From assembly GCA_002320245.1 (NCBI GenBank), contig DCKD01000045.1:1-11976 (forward strand): 11,976 nucleotides of DNA. The letters run 5' to 3'. Below the pieces are notes generated by a model. It saw only the letters and a list, made by a program, of their open reading frames with translations. It was not told the origin of the DNA and did no database searches. Source of the DNA: Lachnospiraceae bacterium UBA1683. Its GTDB lineage: Bacteria; Bacillota; Clostridia; Lachnospirales; Lachnospiraceae. This document shows positions 1 through 6,917 of this stretch, in pieces (within the stretch, counting starts at the first letter, position 1; each line of letters opens with the position of its first letter). The translations under genes and the position numbers were made by a program.

Positions 1-9
1 ATGAATTAA

Positions 10-529
10 TCAGCGTTTCCCTAAGTTAAGAATCCCCAATGTTGTATACAGAATAATTCTCATTGTATTTTCAATACAGAATACGATACAAATATTGGCT
101 TTAAATGCTTTACTGTTATCCGTAACACGGTTTACATATGCCGCCAGCAATGCTCCCACACCATACAGCCCGCACAATATTCCCGACGCCACTCCGGAAA
201 AGCATCTCAAATCCAATTGCAATCACTGCTATTCCGAATCCAGCTTTGGCAAGACGGGCATCTGCATTTTTCAGCAGCAACATTCCGGGGATGCTCCCTG
301 CTGCAACAACTAACATGGATAATGGCAAAAATATTTTCCAATCAAGCGATTTACTCTCTTTCCATGCCAATATGATGTTACTTGGATATCCCAGTATGAG
401 CTCCACCGGAGAAATGTTTATATTGTCTCTTGTAAATCCTAAAATCGTTGTAAACACAAGTGTATTCGCAAAACCGCACAGGCCTTTTACAAAGAATGCG
501 CACACTGTAGCGATTATTAACCAAACCAT
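10..529 (-). pseudogene. TauE/SafE-family membrane permease, frameshifted and C-terminally truncated
   Basis: This reads as a sulfite/organosulfonate exporter-like (TauE/SafE, formerly DUF81) multi-pass membrane protein. The first frame (529 down to about 194) gives about 112 residues with hydrophobic helices and the family-like stretch NISPVELILGYPSN. Just after FEMLFR the homology moves to another frame, which continues with GILCGLYGVGALLAAYVNR and later RIILYTTLGIL and stops at 10-12. Intact relatives, as I recall them, have about 25 more residues between these blocks and about 80 more after GIL, so there is an internal deletion with a frameshift near 190-196 plus a lost C-terminus. A ribosome binding site (GGGAG) precedes the ATG at 529. 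It is divergent from the gene at 635. The substrate cannot be told. Confidence 0.72.
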
Positions 530-634
530 ATTTTTCTCCCAAAAAGTCCCCCGCAGATTTTAATTGATGGCAACGGTACTTTTTCTTCCCTTTCTCATAT
601 AATAAATGGAGCATTATCTCCCAAGAGGTTCTCT

Positions 635-1225
635 ATGCCAATTGAAAATCGAGGAACACTGTCACAGTTTGGTCCTGTCATGGCCATAAATAACGCCTTT
701 GTGGAGGAGGCGCAATGCAGAAGCTGTTCTATCGGACACCTTTTGATTTCCTATACCGTTCCCACTCGAAACGAAATTGTTTCTATGGAAACTGTCAGAC
801 TTAATATTAACCGAAATACGCGCATTATCACTCCGAACGGTCAGAATGCCTGCCTGTGCAGCATCCGTTCAGGCTCCTGGATTGACGCTGTCTTTTCTTC
901 CCGTATGACACGCAGCATCCCTCCTCAGTCCAACGCATTTATCATCATTGCAAACAGACGTTCTCGTTCACAGACACGGATTTTTACCGGACGCATCGCT
1001 TCCATTGATTTGCGACACCGGTTTCTTTACACAGGAAATCCGAATGATGTGGAAAGCCAGATTCGATTTGTTATATCTAACCAGACCGTCATTCTCGACC
1101 GAAACGGGACTCCTGTTCCACTCAGCCGACTCCGCCCGGGACAGCGCGTGCGCATTGTCCATTCCAATGCTATGACCGCAAGCATCCCTCCACAGACTGC
1201 CGCGTTTTATATCCAACAACTATAA
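635..1225 (+). CDS. Hypothetical protein with duplicated MTxSIPPQ-type domain
   Basis: I do not recognise this 196-residue protein as a named family. The ATG at 635 is preceded by AGAGG at a good distance. There is no signal peptide or membrane helix, and the composition is basic with many short beta-type segments. Two related halves are visible, about residues 55-106 and 144-194. Each has a hydrophobic strand, an asparagine-rich turn (NRNTRIITPNG versus SNQTVILDRNG), a serine/arginine-glycine turn, a strand ending in the motif MTRSIPPQ or MTASIPPQ, and a final hydrophobic strand (NAFIII or AAFYI). The halves look like small beta-barrel units of a tandem duplication. It stands alone between a broken permease and an L,D-transpeptidase fragment. 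No terminator is evident after it. Function unknown; the reading frame itself is well supported by length and start signal. Confidence 0.7.
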   Translation: MPIENRGTLSQFGPVMAINNAFVEEAQCRSCSIGHLLISYTVPTRNEIVSMETVRLNINRNTRIITPNGQNACLCSIRSGSWIDAVFSSRMTRSIPPQSNAFIIIANRRSRSQTRIFTGRIASIDLRHRFLYTGNPNDVESQIRFVISNQTVILDRNGTPVPLSRLRPGQRVRIVHSNAMTASIPPQTAAFYIQQL

Positions 1226-1227
1226 AC

Positions 1228-1440
1228 CTATTTGAATAATGGATTAGCTGATGTTCCCGACTCCAATATGCTGTACAGTTCTTCCGCTTTCCCGGGCGGC
1301 ATATTGATACAGCCGTGAAAACCCGCTCCTGAAATCCGACGAACGGCTGCCGCCGAATGCGCTTTCCCCGGTACACTGTCTTCCAAATCCCTCCGGTTCA
1401 TATGCAAAATGAATGATTTCATATGCAAACCGGAAAAGAT
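1228..1440 (-). pseudogene. L,D-transpeptidase (YkuD domain) C-terminal remnant
   Basis: This is the tail of a peptidoglycan L,D-transpeptidase, an enzyme that makes 3-3 cross-links or anchors proteins using a catalytic cysteine. One minus-strand frame reads HGCINMPPGKAEELYSIL and then ESGT, the YkuD active-site block with the catalytic Cys followed by its usual helix. The preceding family segment (AFGGSRSSDFRSG) lies in a neighbouring frame, so a one-base shift separates them near position 1313. Only about 60 to 70 residues remain of an enzyme that normally exceeds 150. The N-terminal domain is absent because the fragment abuts the end of the M19 dipeptidase gene at 1441. It cannot make an active enzyme. 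The identification rests on the HGCINMP motif and the FGG segment. Confidence 0.68.
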
Positions 1441-2370
1441 TCAAAAAACATGTTTTTTTACAAACCGTCCTGCGTTTTCATAACAGATTTTATCCTTCAG
1501 TTTCTGTCCAAACCCTGCCGCTGCCATCGCTTCATACAGGTCCGGGATTGACTCCACACCCCGGATTCCTTCCGGGAACGCTCCATTGCATCCGTCAAAA
1601 TCGCCTCCCAGCGCCAGCACATCCTCCCCGCCAAGCTCCAGCACTGCATCCATATGCCGTATGATTGCCTCGGTATTCTTCTCCCCGCCAACAAACTCCC
1701 GGTAGAAATTCATCCCTATGATTCCTCCTCTGCGAATCAGTTCCCGTATCACCTCATTCTCCAGATTCCGTGGATGACTGCATATATCACGCACATTGGA
1801 ATGTGATGCAATCAACGGCACATCCGTCAACTCAAAAAGCTCCTGCGCGCCCCGATCCGATAAATGAGAAATATCCAGTACAATCCCCTGCTCCAAAAGC
1901 ATCTGCGCCAAACACCGTCCCGCTTCTGTCAGTCCTCTTTTCTGATTTTCAACAGCCCCGCAAGCATATTCATTTTTATAATTCCATGACAGCATCGCAA
2001 ACCGAAATCCCAATTCCCGGATTCGTTCCACAGCGTTTCCCATAATTGACACATCCTCCACCGATAAAAAAGCGGCTGCCTTTCCCTGTGAATGTGCCCA
2101 CTCCATCTCCGCTCCGCTTCTGCACCAGACAAGCCTGTCCTGCTGTGCCATCAGCAACTCTGCCGCCCTGCGGTAGTTCTTGCAAAACTCCTGCTCCAGA
2201 CATTCCCCATCCAGAAGATTCCGATTTTCCCAAACTGCAAAAATCTGCGTATAGGGCGCTGCGAACTGCTCTGTGCGTGTCAAATCCAAATCACACGTAT
2301 TCTTTCTTAATGTTTCCCCCGGCACTGTAATCTCTGTCAGTGTATCTGCATGGCAGTCAAAATATTTCAT
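1441..2370 (-). CDS. Membrane dipeptidase, peptidase family M19
   Basis: A zinc-dependent dipeptidase of the renal dipeptidase family, which hydrolyses dipeptides (often with a C-terminal D-residue) in a TIM-barrel amidohydrolase fold. With the start at 2370 it is 309 residues, normal for bacterial M19. Expected metal ligands are visible: H7 and D9 (HADT), E105 (SVED), H169 (DISHLSD), H190 (ASHSN), and an aspartate in GGDFDG (257-260). The ATG at 2370 is preferred over the one two codons upstream, because AGGTGG then sits seven bases ahead instead of touching the start codon. No signal peptide, so probably cytoplasmic. It lies downstream of dapA on the same strand, separated by a terminator-like hairpin, so it is likely its own unit. 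A role in recycling peptidoglycan or dietary dipeptides is inference. Confidence 0.9.
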   Translation of the reverse strand: MKYFDCHADTLTEITVPGETLRKNTCDLDLTRTEQFAAPYTQIFAVWENRNLLDGECLEQEFCKNYRRAAELLMAQQDRLVWCRSGAEMEWAHSQGKAAAFLSVEDVSIMGNAVERIRELGFRFAMLSWNYKNEYACGAVENQKRGLTEAGRCLAQMLLEQGIVLDISHLSDRGAQELFELTDVPLIASHSNVRDICSHPRNLENEVIRELIRRGGIIGMNFYREFVGGEKNTEAIIRHMDAVLELGGEDVLALGGDFDGCNGAFPEGIRGVESIPDLYEAMAAAGFGQKLKDKICYENAGRFVKKHVF

Positions 2371-2483
2371 GCTCATCCCACCTATTTTATTCTTTCATTA
2401 CCAGTATATACCAATTTCATAGATTTAGCATTTGCAAATGATTGAGCAGAAGGAAAAATAGATGCCCGGTAAATGGCTTTATG

Positions 2484-2532
2484 GGAAAAGACAGCAAAAG
2501 GGCGGCCAACGGTTGAACCGCTGCCTGCCCTC
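2484..2532 (-). terminator. Probable intrinsic terminator after dapA
   Basis: Read on the minus strand, a GC-rich imperfect hairpin follows the dapA stop by about 35 bases. GGGC pairs with GCCC, GGC with GCC, and CGG with CCG around a TTCAA loop, followed by TTTT. Internal mismatches make the exact end uncertain. It would separate dapA from the M19 dipeptidase gene. Confidence 0.55.
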
Positions 2533-2568
2533 TGTCGGTGCTTTCTATTCTTTTTACAAACGATGCCG

Positions 2569-3453
2569 TTACAGAATTCCAAATTCCTGCATTGCTTTCT
2601 TTAAAACTTCCCTGTGCTGTGGTTCCAGCTCAGTCAGAGGTCCCCTGACCGACCCGCATTCTTTTCCGAGCAGATTCATTGCTGCCTTTACCGGAATCGG
2701 ATTTACTTCACAGAACAATGCATTGCACAACGGAAGTGCGTCTAACTGCATTTTGCAGGCTTCTGCCGTATTTCCTTCCATGTATTTGTAAACCATGTCA
2801 TGGACATAAGTCGGAGCGACATTGGAAAGTACGGAGATTACACCGACTCCGCCAAGCGACAGAAGCGGTACGACCTGATCATCATTTCCTGAATACAAAT
2901 CGACGTTGCCATCACACAGATGCATAATCTGCGCTACATTTCCGATGTCTCCGGACGCCTCTTTGATTCCCACAATATTGTCTACATTTTTTACAAGGTG
3001 CGCAACCGTTGCCGGCTGAATGGCACATCCTGTACGGCTTGGTACATTATACAGTATCGCAGGGATACCTGCTGCCTCTGCGATGGCTGTATAATGTGCA
3101 ATCAGCCCGTTCTGCGTTGCTTTATTATAATATGGAGTTACAAGCAAAAGTCCGTCCGCCCCTGCCTCTGCTGCCTCTTTGGACAGCTGAACTGCTGTTG
3201 CCGTACAGTTAGAACCTGTACCCGCAATAACCGGAATCCTGTGATTCACACGCTCAATTGCGAATTTGATGACATCCATATGCTCCTGCTCTGTCATCGT
3301 TGCAGACTCGCCGGTTGTTCCACAGATAATGATAGAATCTGTCTTCCCTGCAATCTGCTCTTCCAGAATCTCGTCCAGCTTGTCATAATTCACTTCCAGA
3401 TTATCCTTCATCGGTGTAACAAGTGCAACACCTGCGCCTTTAAAAATTGCCAC
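2569..3453 (-). CDS. dapA: 4-hydroxy-tetrahydrodipicolinate synthase
   Basis: DapA condenses pyruvate with aspartate semialdehyde, the first committed step of the diaminopimelate/lysine pathway, in the cytoplasm as a TIM-barrel tetramer. The 294-residue length matches the family. Key residues are present: the GTTGES loop with T46 and T47, Y135 in YNVPSRTG, R140, and the Schiff-base lysine K164 in GIKEASGD. The start is taken as the GTG at 3453, since a strong AAGGAGG (about 3462-3468) lies seven bases ahead. The longer frame from the TTG at 3471 would put that ribosome binding site inside the coding sequence. It is expressed from a leader holding a lysine riboswitch and a terminator, so excess lysine should shut it off. 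The gene is monocistronic by appearance. Confidence 0.96.
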   Translation of the reverse strand: MAIFKGAGVALVTPMKDNLEVNYDKLDEILEEQIAGKTDSIIICGTTGESATMTEQEHMDVIKFAIERVNHRIPVIAGTGSNCTATAVQLSKEAAEAGADGLLLVTPYYNKATQNGLIAHYTAIAEAAGIPAILYNVPSRTGCAIQPATVAHLVKNVDNIVGIKEASGDIGNVAQIMHLCDGNVDLYSGNDDQVVPLLSLGGVGVISVLSNVAPTYVHDMVYKYMEGNTAEACKMQLDALPLCNALFCEVNPIPVKAAMNLLGKECGSVRGPLTELEPQHREVLKKAMQEFGIL

Positions 3454-3498
3454 TTCTTTGTCCTCCTTCAATTTTCAAAAATGAATGTTTTCTTAAAC

Positions 3499-3528
3499 AA
3501 TAAAAGAAACGGCAAGATGCGCCGTTCC
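3499..3528 (-). terminator. Riboswitch-controlled intrinsic terminator of dapA
   Basis: On the minus strand GGAACGGC and GCCGTTTC form an 8-base-pair stem (one G-U pair) with a 7-base loop, followed by a T-rich run (TCTTTTATTGTTT). It lies just 3' of the lysine aptamer and before the dapA ribosome binding site, the expected place for the expression platform of a transcription-attenuating riboswitch. Confidence 0.82.
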
Positions 3529-3552
3529 AAAATATACATACTGTATATATCA

Positions 3553-3713
3553 GATAGCTCTCCATCCTGCGATGACAGTCGTGTCGTTCTTCACGCCACG
3601 CCCAAGTAATATGACCTCAGGCAGTCATACCCTTTCGGCATCTTTCCCTTTTTGATGTCTTCTCCTGCTCCTGTACATCCGGCATCATACTCATAAAAAA
3701 TGCAACCTCTATC
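3553..3713 (-). promoter_or_regulatory. Lysine riboswitch (L box) upstream of dapA
   Basis: Read on the minus strand, this leader carries the conserved landmarks of the lysine aptamer. GATAG closes helix P1 with CTATC at the 3' end. After it come AGAGGTTGC, ATGAGTA, a GGAGAAGACATC arm, GATGCCGAAAGGG (the GCCGAAG-like P3 segment), CTTGGGCGTGGC, and the 3' signature ACTGTCAT followed by GATGGAGAGCTATC. The P1 ends are at 3709-3713 and 3553-3557, giving about 161 nt, normal for this class. Position directly ahead of dapA and followed by an intrinsic terminator fits lysine-induced premature termination. This is recognition by motif and context; a covariance-model score would settle it. Confidence 0.88.
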
Positions 3714-3736
3714 CACGTTTCCTGATTAACAATAAA

Positions 3737-3765
3737 AGTGTATCACTGACCGGATATCTTGTCAA
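3737..3765 (-). promoter_or_regulatory. Sigma-A-type promoter for dapA leader
   Basis: On the minus strand a perfect TTGACA (3760-3765) is separated by exactly 17 bases from TACACT (3737-3742). Transcription would start near 3730, just ahead of the lysine aptamer at 3713. Confidence 0.85.
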
Positions 3766-3800
3766 GAAAACCACGGGGTATTATAAAAATTTGTAACTGT

Positions 3801-4538
3801 TCATTCCAATTTTTCCCGTGAAATTAATTTTTCGTTTAAAGCCGTGATATCATTCTCCGGTATCTCATAGCCTCCATCTTTTTTGCGATTTACATGGAGC
3901 GTTACTATCTGTGCTTTTCCGTATTTCACCCCGCTGTCCAAAGCATCCCGCAGCACATCATAATAGATTTGGTACACCTGACTCTGAATTTCCTGCTCTT
4001 CTGGCATTTGCCCGCCATTGAGTACCTCATCCGTCACCTTCCGGGCATAGGACTCCGCCTGGTTCTGAAATGCATCATATGTATCATCAAACAGTGTCAT
4101 TGGCTCGACTTCCACCTGCACTGCGTAATTACCGCCCTTCTGTGCTGTTACCTCCCCCACTGTGTATCTTACCTGCTTCAAAATGTCCTGAAATAACGCG
4201 CGGTAATTCTCTTCCTGTGCTTCCGACAGCTTAATTGTCTGAAATTCATCCATCGTTGCGTCCAGATTTTTTTGAAACAGTTTTTCCACATCAGCATCCG
4301 AATTACCGGTTAATTTCTGGTAGTTTTCTCTCTCATCCCTGTACGCCGCGTCCAGTACCGCCTGTGTATATGCTCCTGCATCAAAATGCAGCGCCCACTT
4401 TCCCAACAGAACCGCACCTGCCACAGCCCCCGTCAGCAGCAAAATCTTTCCGATGGTTTTCCACCTGTTTTTTGTACGATGTTCTCCATTCCACCCGGTT
4501 TCTGCCAGACTCCCCTGTATTCCGCTGTTTTCATACAT
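3801..4538 (-). CDS. Membrane-anchored protein of unknown function
   Basis: The 245-residue product starts at the ATG at 4538, which has GGGAGGAAC a short way upstream; the further upstream ATG at 4565 lacks such a site. Residues 1-27 are polar and basic, and one hydrophobic helix follows at about 28-48 (IGKILLLTGAVAGAVLLGKWAL). The remaining 195 or so residues are soluble and mostly helical, and by the positive-inside rule should face outwards. The segment after the membrane helix (AGAYTQAVLDAAYRDER) resembles the start of repeated helical domains in clostridial lipoproteins of the DUF5105 type; this is a weak recollection. There is no lipobox cysteine. It is not obviously linked to its neighbours. 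It may be a cell-envelope stress or surface protein, but no function can be assigned. Confidence 0.78.
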   Translation of the reverse strand: MYENSGIQGSLAETGWNGEHRTKNRWKTIGKILLLTGAVAGAVLLGKWALHFDAGAYTQAVLDAAYRDERENYQKLTGNSDADVEKLFQKNLDATMDEFQTIKLSEAQEENYRALFQDILKQVRYTVGEVTAQKGGNYAVQVEVEPMTLFDDTYDAFQNQAESYARKVTDEVLNGGQMPEEQEIQSQVYQIYYDVLRDALDSGVKYGKAQIVTLHVNRKKDGGYEIPENDITALNEKLISREKLE

Positions 4539-4586
4539 AAAAAAGTTCCTCCCTTTCTCTTCCACTTCTGTGATATCTCGTTAGTT

Positions 4587-4615
4587 CTTATACAAAACAT
4601 ACCCTAGTCTATCAC
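4587..4615 (-). promoter_or_regulatory. Candidate promoter for the membrane-anchored protein
   Basis: On the minus strand GTGATA (4610-4615, four of six matches to TTGACA) is 17 bases from TATAAG (4587-4592). It lies about 50 bases ahead of the start codon at 4538. It is moderate by sequence alone. Confidence 0.45.
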
Positions 4616-4654
4616 ATAAAGTCTGAGAAAAAAGGAGAAACCTGTCATCCCCGG

Positions 4655-4805
4655 CTATCCTAATATTTTATTGCGGTATTCATTCGCCGACATTCCCGCA
4701 TACTTCTTAAACACCCTGGAAAAATGTGCAATATCCAAAAAAACCCACCTGCTCTGCCACGTCACACACACGCAGTGTATGGTTACGCAGATACTTCTTT
4801 TGACC
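4655..4805 (-). pseudogene. AraC-family regulator, C-terminal DNA-binding scrap
   Basis: Only the end of an AraC-type helix-turn-helix domain remains. The last block reads LDIAHFSRVFKKYAGMSANE and then YRNKILG before the stop, the typical second helix-turn-helix of AraC proteins. The preceding helix (QKKYLRNHTLRVCDVAEQVGF) lies in a different frame. The change of frame falls in a run of seven T on the minus strand (near 4735-4741), where one extra base has probably been gained. About 48 residues survive of a protein normally 250 to 300 long. The upstream part is replaced by IS110 sequence reading in the opposite direction, so the insertion or a later deletion removed the rest. It has no function in this form. 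Confidence 0.75.
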
Positions 4806-5353
4806 TTGGACCTCTCGTCTACAAAAGTTTGAAAAAGAAACTTCCTGAGCTCCGGGATGCCATTGACGGCTACATCACACCGGAACAGGCTGGTAAACTT
4901 AAGGTGAGCAAAGCTCATTATGAAAACCTGGAATCCCGGAAAGCAGAGCTTGAAGAACTCATTCTTGCGCTCGCCGCTCCCTATCAGCAGGAACTTTCCA
5001 TTCTTCAAACCGCTCCCGGTATCAGCAGTGATTTTACTGCTATCGGGATCATTTCCGAAATCGGTACCACCAATATGGAGGCTTTTCCTTCGGCGAAGCA
5101 CTTATGCTCATGGGCTGGACTTACTCCAACCAACAATGAAAGTGCAGGGAAGAAAAAATCTGTCCGGGTTTCCAAGGCCGGATGCTATATCAAGCCACTG
5201 TTTGTGCAGTGTGCCAATGCTGTTGTCACCAGCAAAAAGCATCCTGAGATTCGCAACCGCTATCTCCGTCTTAAGAAACGTCCCGGTCACAAGAAAGCAA
5301 TCATTGCCATAGCAAGAAATCAAGGTTATAAAATCAAGTCGGCAACTGCATAA
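4806..5353 (+). pseudogene. IS110-family transposase relic (C-terminal half)
   Basis: This is the distal part of an IS110/IS116/IS902-type transposase. It shows a helical linker (LKKKLPELRDAIDGYITPEQ), the Transposase_20 domain (QTAPGISSDFTAIGIISEIG through FPSAKHLCSWAGLTP), and the catalytic-serine region NNESAGKKKS. The N-terminal RuvC-like DEDD domain is absent. The frame can be extended back to 4724, but that part is antisense to the AraC scrap. Near the end, IAIAR is joined directly to NQGYKIKSATA, whereas relatives as I recall them have about 45 residues between (a YHML-type helix and PVNRE segment). So an in-frame deletion of roughly 130 bases is likely near 5318. About 180 residues remain of about 400. 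No left end, and hence no bridge-RNA region, is visible. Confidence 0.83.
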
Positions 5354-5374
5354 CCTTATTGTTACCCTTTGTTT
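4806..5374. mobile_element. Remnant of an IS110-family insertion sequence
   Basis: The element is represented by the 3' part of its transposase plus perhaps a few bases of right flank before the aromatic acid exporter gene ends at 5375. The left boundary is placed where AraC homology on the minus strand stops, around 4803-4810. It carries no inverted repeats, as expected for IS110, and cannot move by itself. It marks a past insertion followed by deletion between the AraC-type gene and the exporter gene. Confidence 0.65.
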
Positions 5375-6436
5375 CTATTTTTGTTGTTCCTCGTTTTTAT
5401 TCCTGCCGTCTGCATTTCCTTGTGTACTGTCTTTGTGTTTCCAATACCGCTCTTTCTGTTTTTCATCCAGCCCAGTCACAAAGCGCTTTTTCAAGACTAA
5501 AAACTCTTCCAAATCCATCAGAATGTGATACAGCATGGCACGGCTCTCAAACTCTTCCCTCGTAACCGGAAGCGGCTCCCGCTGCATTTCCACAAAAATC
5601 GCCTCAAGCCGTTCCATCTGTGCAGCCGGTACATTCATTTCTACCACATAGTCTATCAAATAGAGGATATACTGTGCAATCACCGCCGCCTGTTTCGGCA
5701 TCGACCGGATTTTTTTCATTTCATAATGCAGATTATGCAACACATTACACTGTTTCATCCGCATTTCAAAATAATCGATATAATATCCCGGGTGGGATTG
5801 AAAAGTATTGCCCTGATACTCGTAAGCATCCTTTATAAACGTCTGCGTTTCCTGCTCCAGTGTCCTGATATCGTCCCATACATCCCGCTGCATATCATCG
5901 TCTGACAAATATACCGCAATCTCTCTGAGAATCGTCTGCATCCGGCTTTCCGCATAGCGCATATTGCCGACCAACGACCTCTTCTGGCTCTGATAATCGT
6001 AAAACAGATTCAGAATAACCGCAATGGCCACACCGATAAGTACAAGGAAAAACTCATTGATGATAAAGCGTATTCCAATGTCACGCGTCATCAAAAAATG
6101 CGTTCCGATGATTGCATTTACCGATACTGTCGTTTTCCATCCAAGTTTCTCAAATAGTACCACAATCAGGAATACATAAATACCATACGCCAGCCACTCA
6201 TACCGGATATGCGTAAATATCATCCACGCCAGTACCACTGATACAAAAAATGTCAGCAGCCTGAGCATGGATAGTTTCAACGTTTCCCACTTCGTCGTTA
6301 CCAGTGTCAGAAACGCAATACTTCCCGCAAAAGTTGCAAAATCCAGATTCAATACCCCCGCCGTATAGATTGCCGCACTGCTCCCCACTGCAATTTTCGC
6401 TGCCTGAAGTAATACTTTCCGTTCTCTCTTTTCCAT
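5375..6436 (-). CDS. Aromatic acid exporter family (ArAE, DUF939) membrane protein
   Basis: A 353-residue membrane protein with about six hydrophobic helices in the first 150 residues (roughly 10-28, 31-47, 54-74, 80-98, 102-118 and 124-146). A polar, helical cytoplasmic domain of about 200 residues follows, ending in a lysine- and glutamate-rich tail. This N-terminal DUF939 plus C-terminal DUF939_C layout is that of the Gram-positive aromatic acid exporter family, thought to move aromatic carboxylates or related compounds out of the cell. The real substrate is unknown. The ATG at 6436 has AAGGAGCG just ahead. Only about 20 bases separate its stop from the IS110 relic, so its original downstream neighbour, and possibly its last residues, may have been changed by the insertion. 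Confidence 0.87.
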   Translation of the reverse strand: MEKRERKVLLQAAKIAVGSSAAIYTAGVLNLDFATFAGSIAFLTLVTTKWETLKLSMLRLLTFFVSVVLAWMIFTHIRYEWLAYGIYVFLIVVLFEKLGWKTTVSVNAIIGTHFLMTRDIGIRFIINEFFLVLIGVAIAVILNLFYDYQSQKRSLVGNMRYAESRMQTILREIAVYLSDDDMQRDVWDDIRTLEQETQTFIKDAYEYQGNTFQSHPGYYIDYFEMRMKQCNVLHNLHYEMKKIRSMPKQAAVIAQYILYLIDYVVEMNVPAAQMERLEAIFVEMQREPLPVTREEFESRAMLYHILMDLEEFLVLKKRFVTGLDEKQKERYWKHKDSTQGNADGRNKNEEQQK

Positions 6437-6827
6437 ACCGCTCCTTCCTACCTTTTTTTCATATTCTCTTTTTCATACCCGTCTTTTCCATACCTCTTTT
6501 TTTGACTTTTCCTCATATTTTATGTTTCTGCAAATTTTCTTATATTATTACTTCTAAATTATTTTAAGTTTCTATTCTGTCTCACTCTGAATATACATAA
6601 ACTTTTCCTGAAAAAATAAATATTTTTTGTTAACAAACACAATAAAAATCTGATTATCCACTAAAACACAGTATCTATCAGCATTTTCAAGGAAACAAAT
6701 ACATCAATTTACTACTTATTTACTACCATTGAATGAGCCTTGATACGCAAGTTTTCCTAGATATGCAAAGATATGGTACAGCACATCAGTATTGAAACAA
6801 GAAAAAATTGAATATTTCATAGACTAT
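6437..6827. other. AT-rich gene-free junction, probable ICE left end
   Basis: No gene is visible between the exporter start and the leader of the adhesin. The sequence is very AT-rich. It contains AAAAAATAAATATTTTTT at 6611-6628, an A6-N6-T6 arrangement like the bent targets favoured by Tn916 integrases. A 12-base palindrome TTTGTTAACAAA overlaps it at 6626-6637. Two direct copies of ATTTACTAC lie at 6707-6715 and 6718-6726, 11 bases apart, as arm-type integrase sites can be. The ICE boundary should lie somewhere here, between the last minus-strand chromosomal gene and the plus-strand ICE genes, but no duplicated end can be checked within the window. Confidence 0.4.
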
Positions 6828-6853
6828 GGAACGCCTAACATGACGTTCCTTTT
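6828..6853 (+). terminator. Terminator-like hairpin 1 in adhesin leader
   Basis: GGAACG (6828-6833) pairs with CGTTCC (6844-6849) across a 10-base loop and is followed by TTTTC. The stem is short (6 base pairs), so its strength is moderate. It precedes a second, better hairpin by only 11 bases. Confidence 0.5.
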
Positions 6854-6860
6854 CTATTTC

Positions 6861-6890
6861 TAGCCGTTCTTATTGGACGGCTATTTTATT
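6861..6890 (+). terminator. Terminator-like hairpin 2 in adhesin leader
   Basis: TAGCCGTTC (6861-6869) pairs with GGACGGCTA (6875-6883) with one G-U pair, a 5-base loop TTATT, and a following TTTTATT. It ends 27 bases before the adhesin start codon. It could stop transcription entering the ICE from outside, or act as an attenuator for the adhesin gene. Confidence 0.65.
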
Positions 6891-6917
6891 ACTCAAAATG
6901 AAAGGAGCATTAGATTT

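Noticed and set aside
598..603. TATAAT ahead of the gene at 635
   Set aside because: A perfect -10 hexamer, but no -35-like sequence lies at 16-18 bases, and the distance to the start codon is short. It may still function, but it is unsupported alone.
1443..1458. Perfect palindrome A6-CATG-T6 at the end of the M19 dipeptidase gene
   Set aside because: It is part of the final KKHVF codons, the stem is A-T only, and no GC clamp exists, so I would not call it a terminator.
2046..3609. Plus-strand frames opposite the M19 dipeptidase, dapA and the riboswitch
   Set aside because: All are shadows of minus-strand genes with Cys/His/Pro-rich, low-plausibility translations; one even crosses the riboswitch and terminator.
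4658..5101. A 148-residue minus-strand frame across the IS110 relic
   Set aside because: Only its last 30 or so residues carry homology (AraC C-terminus). The rest is antisense to the transposase relic, so it is not one gene.
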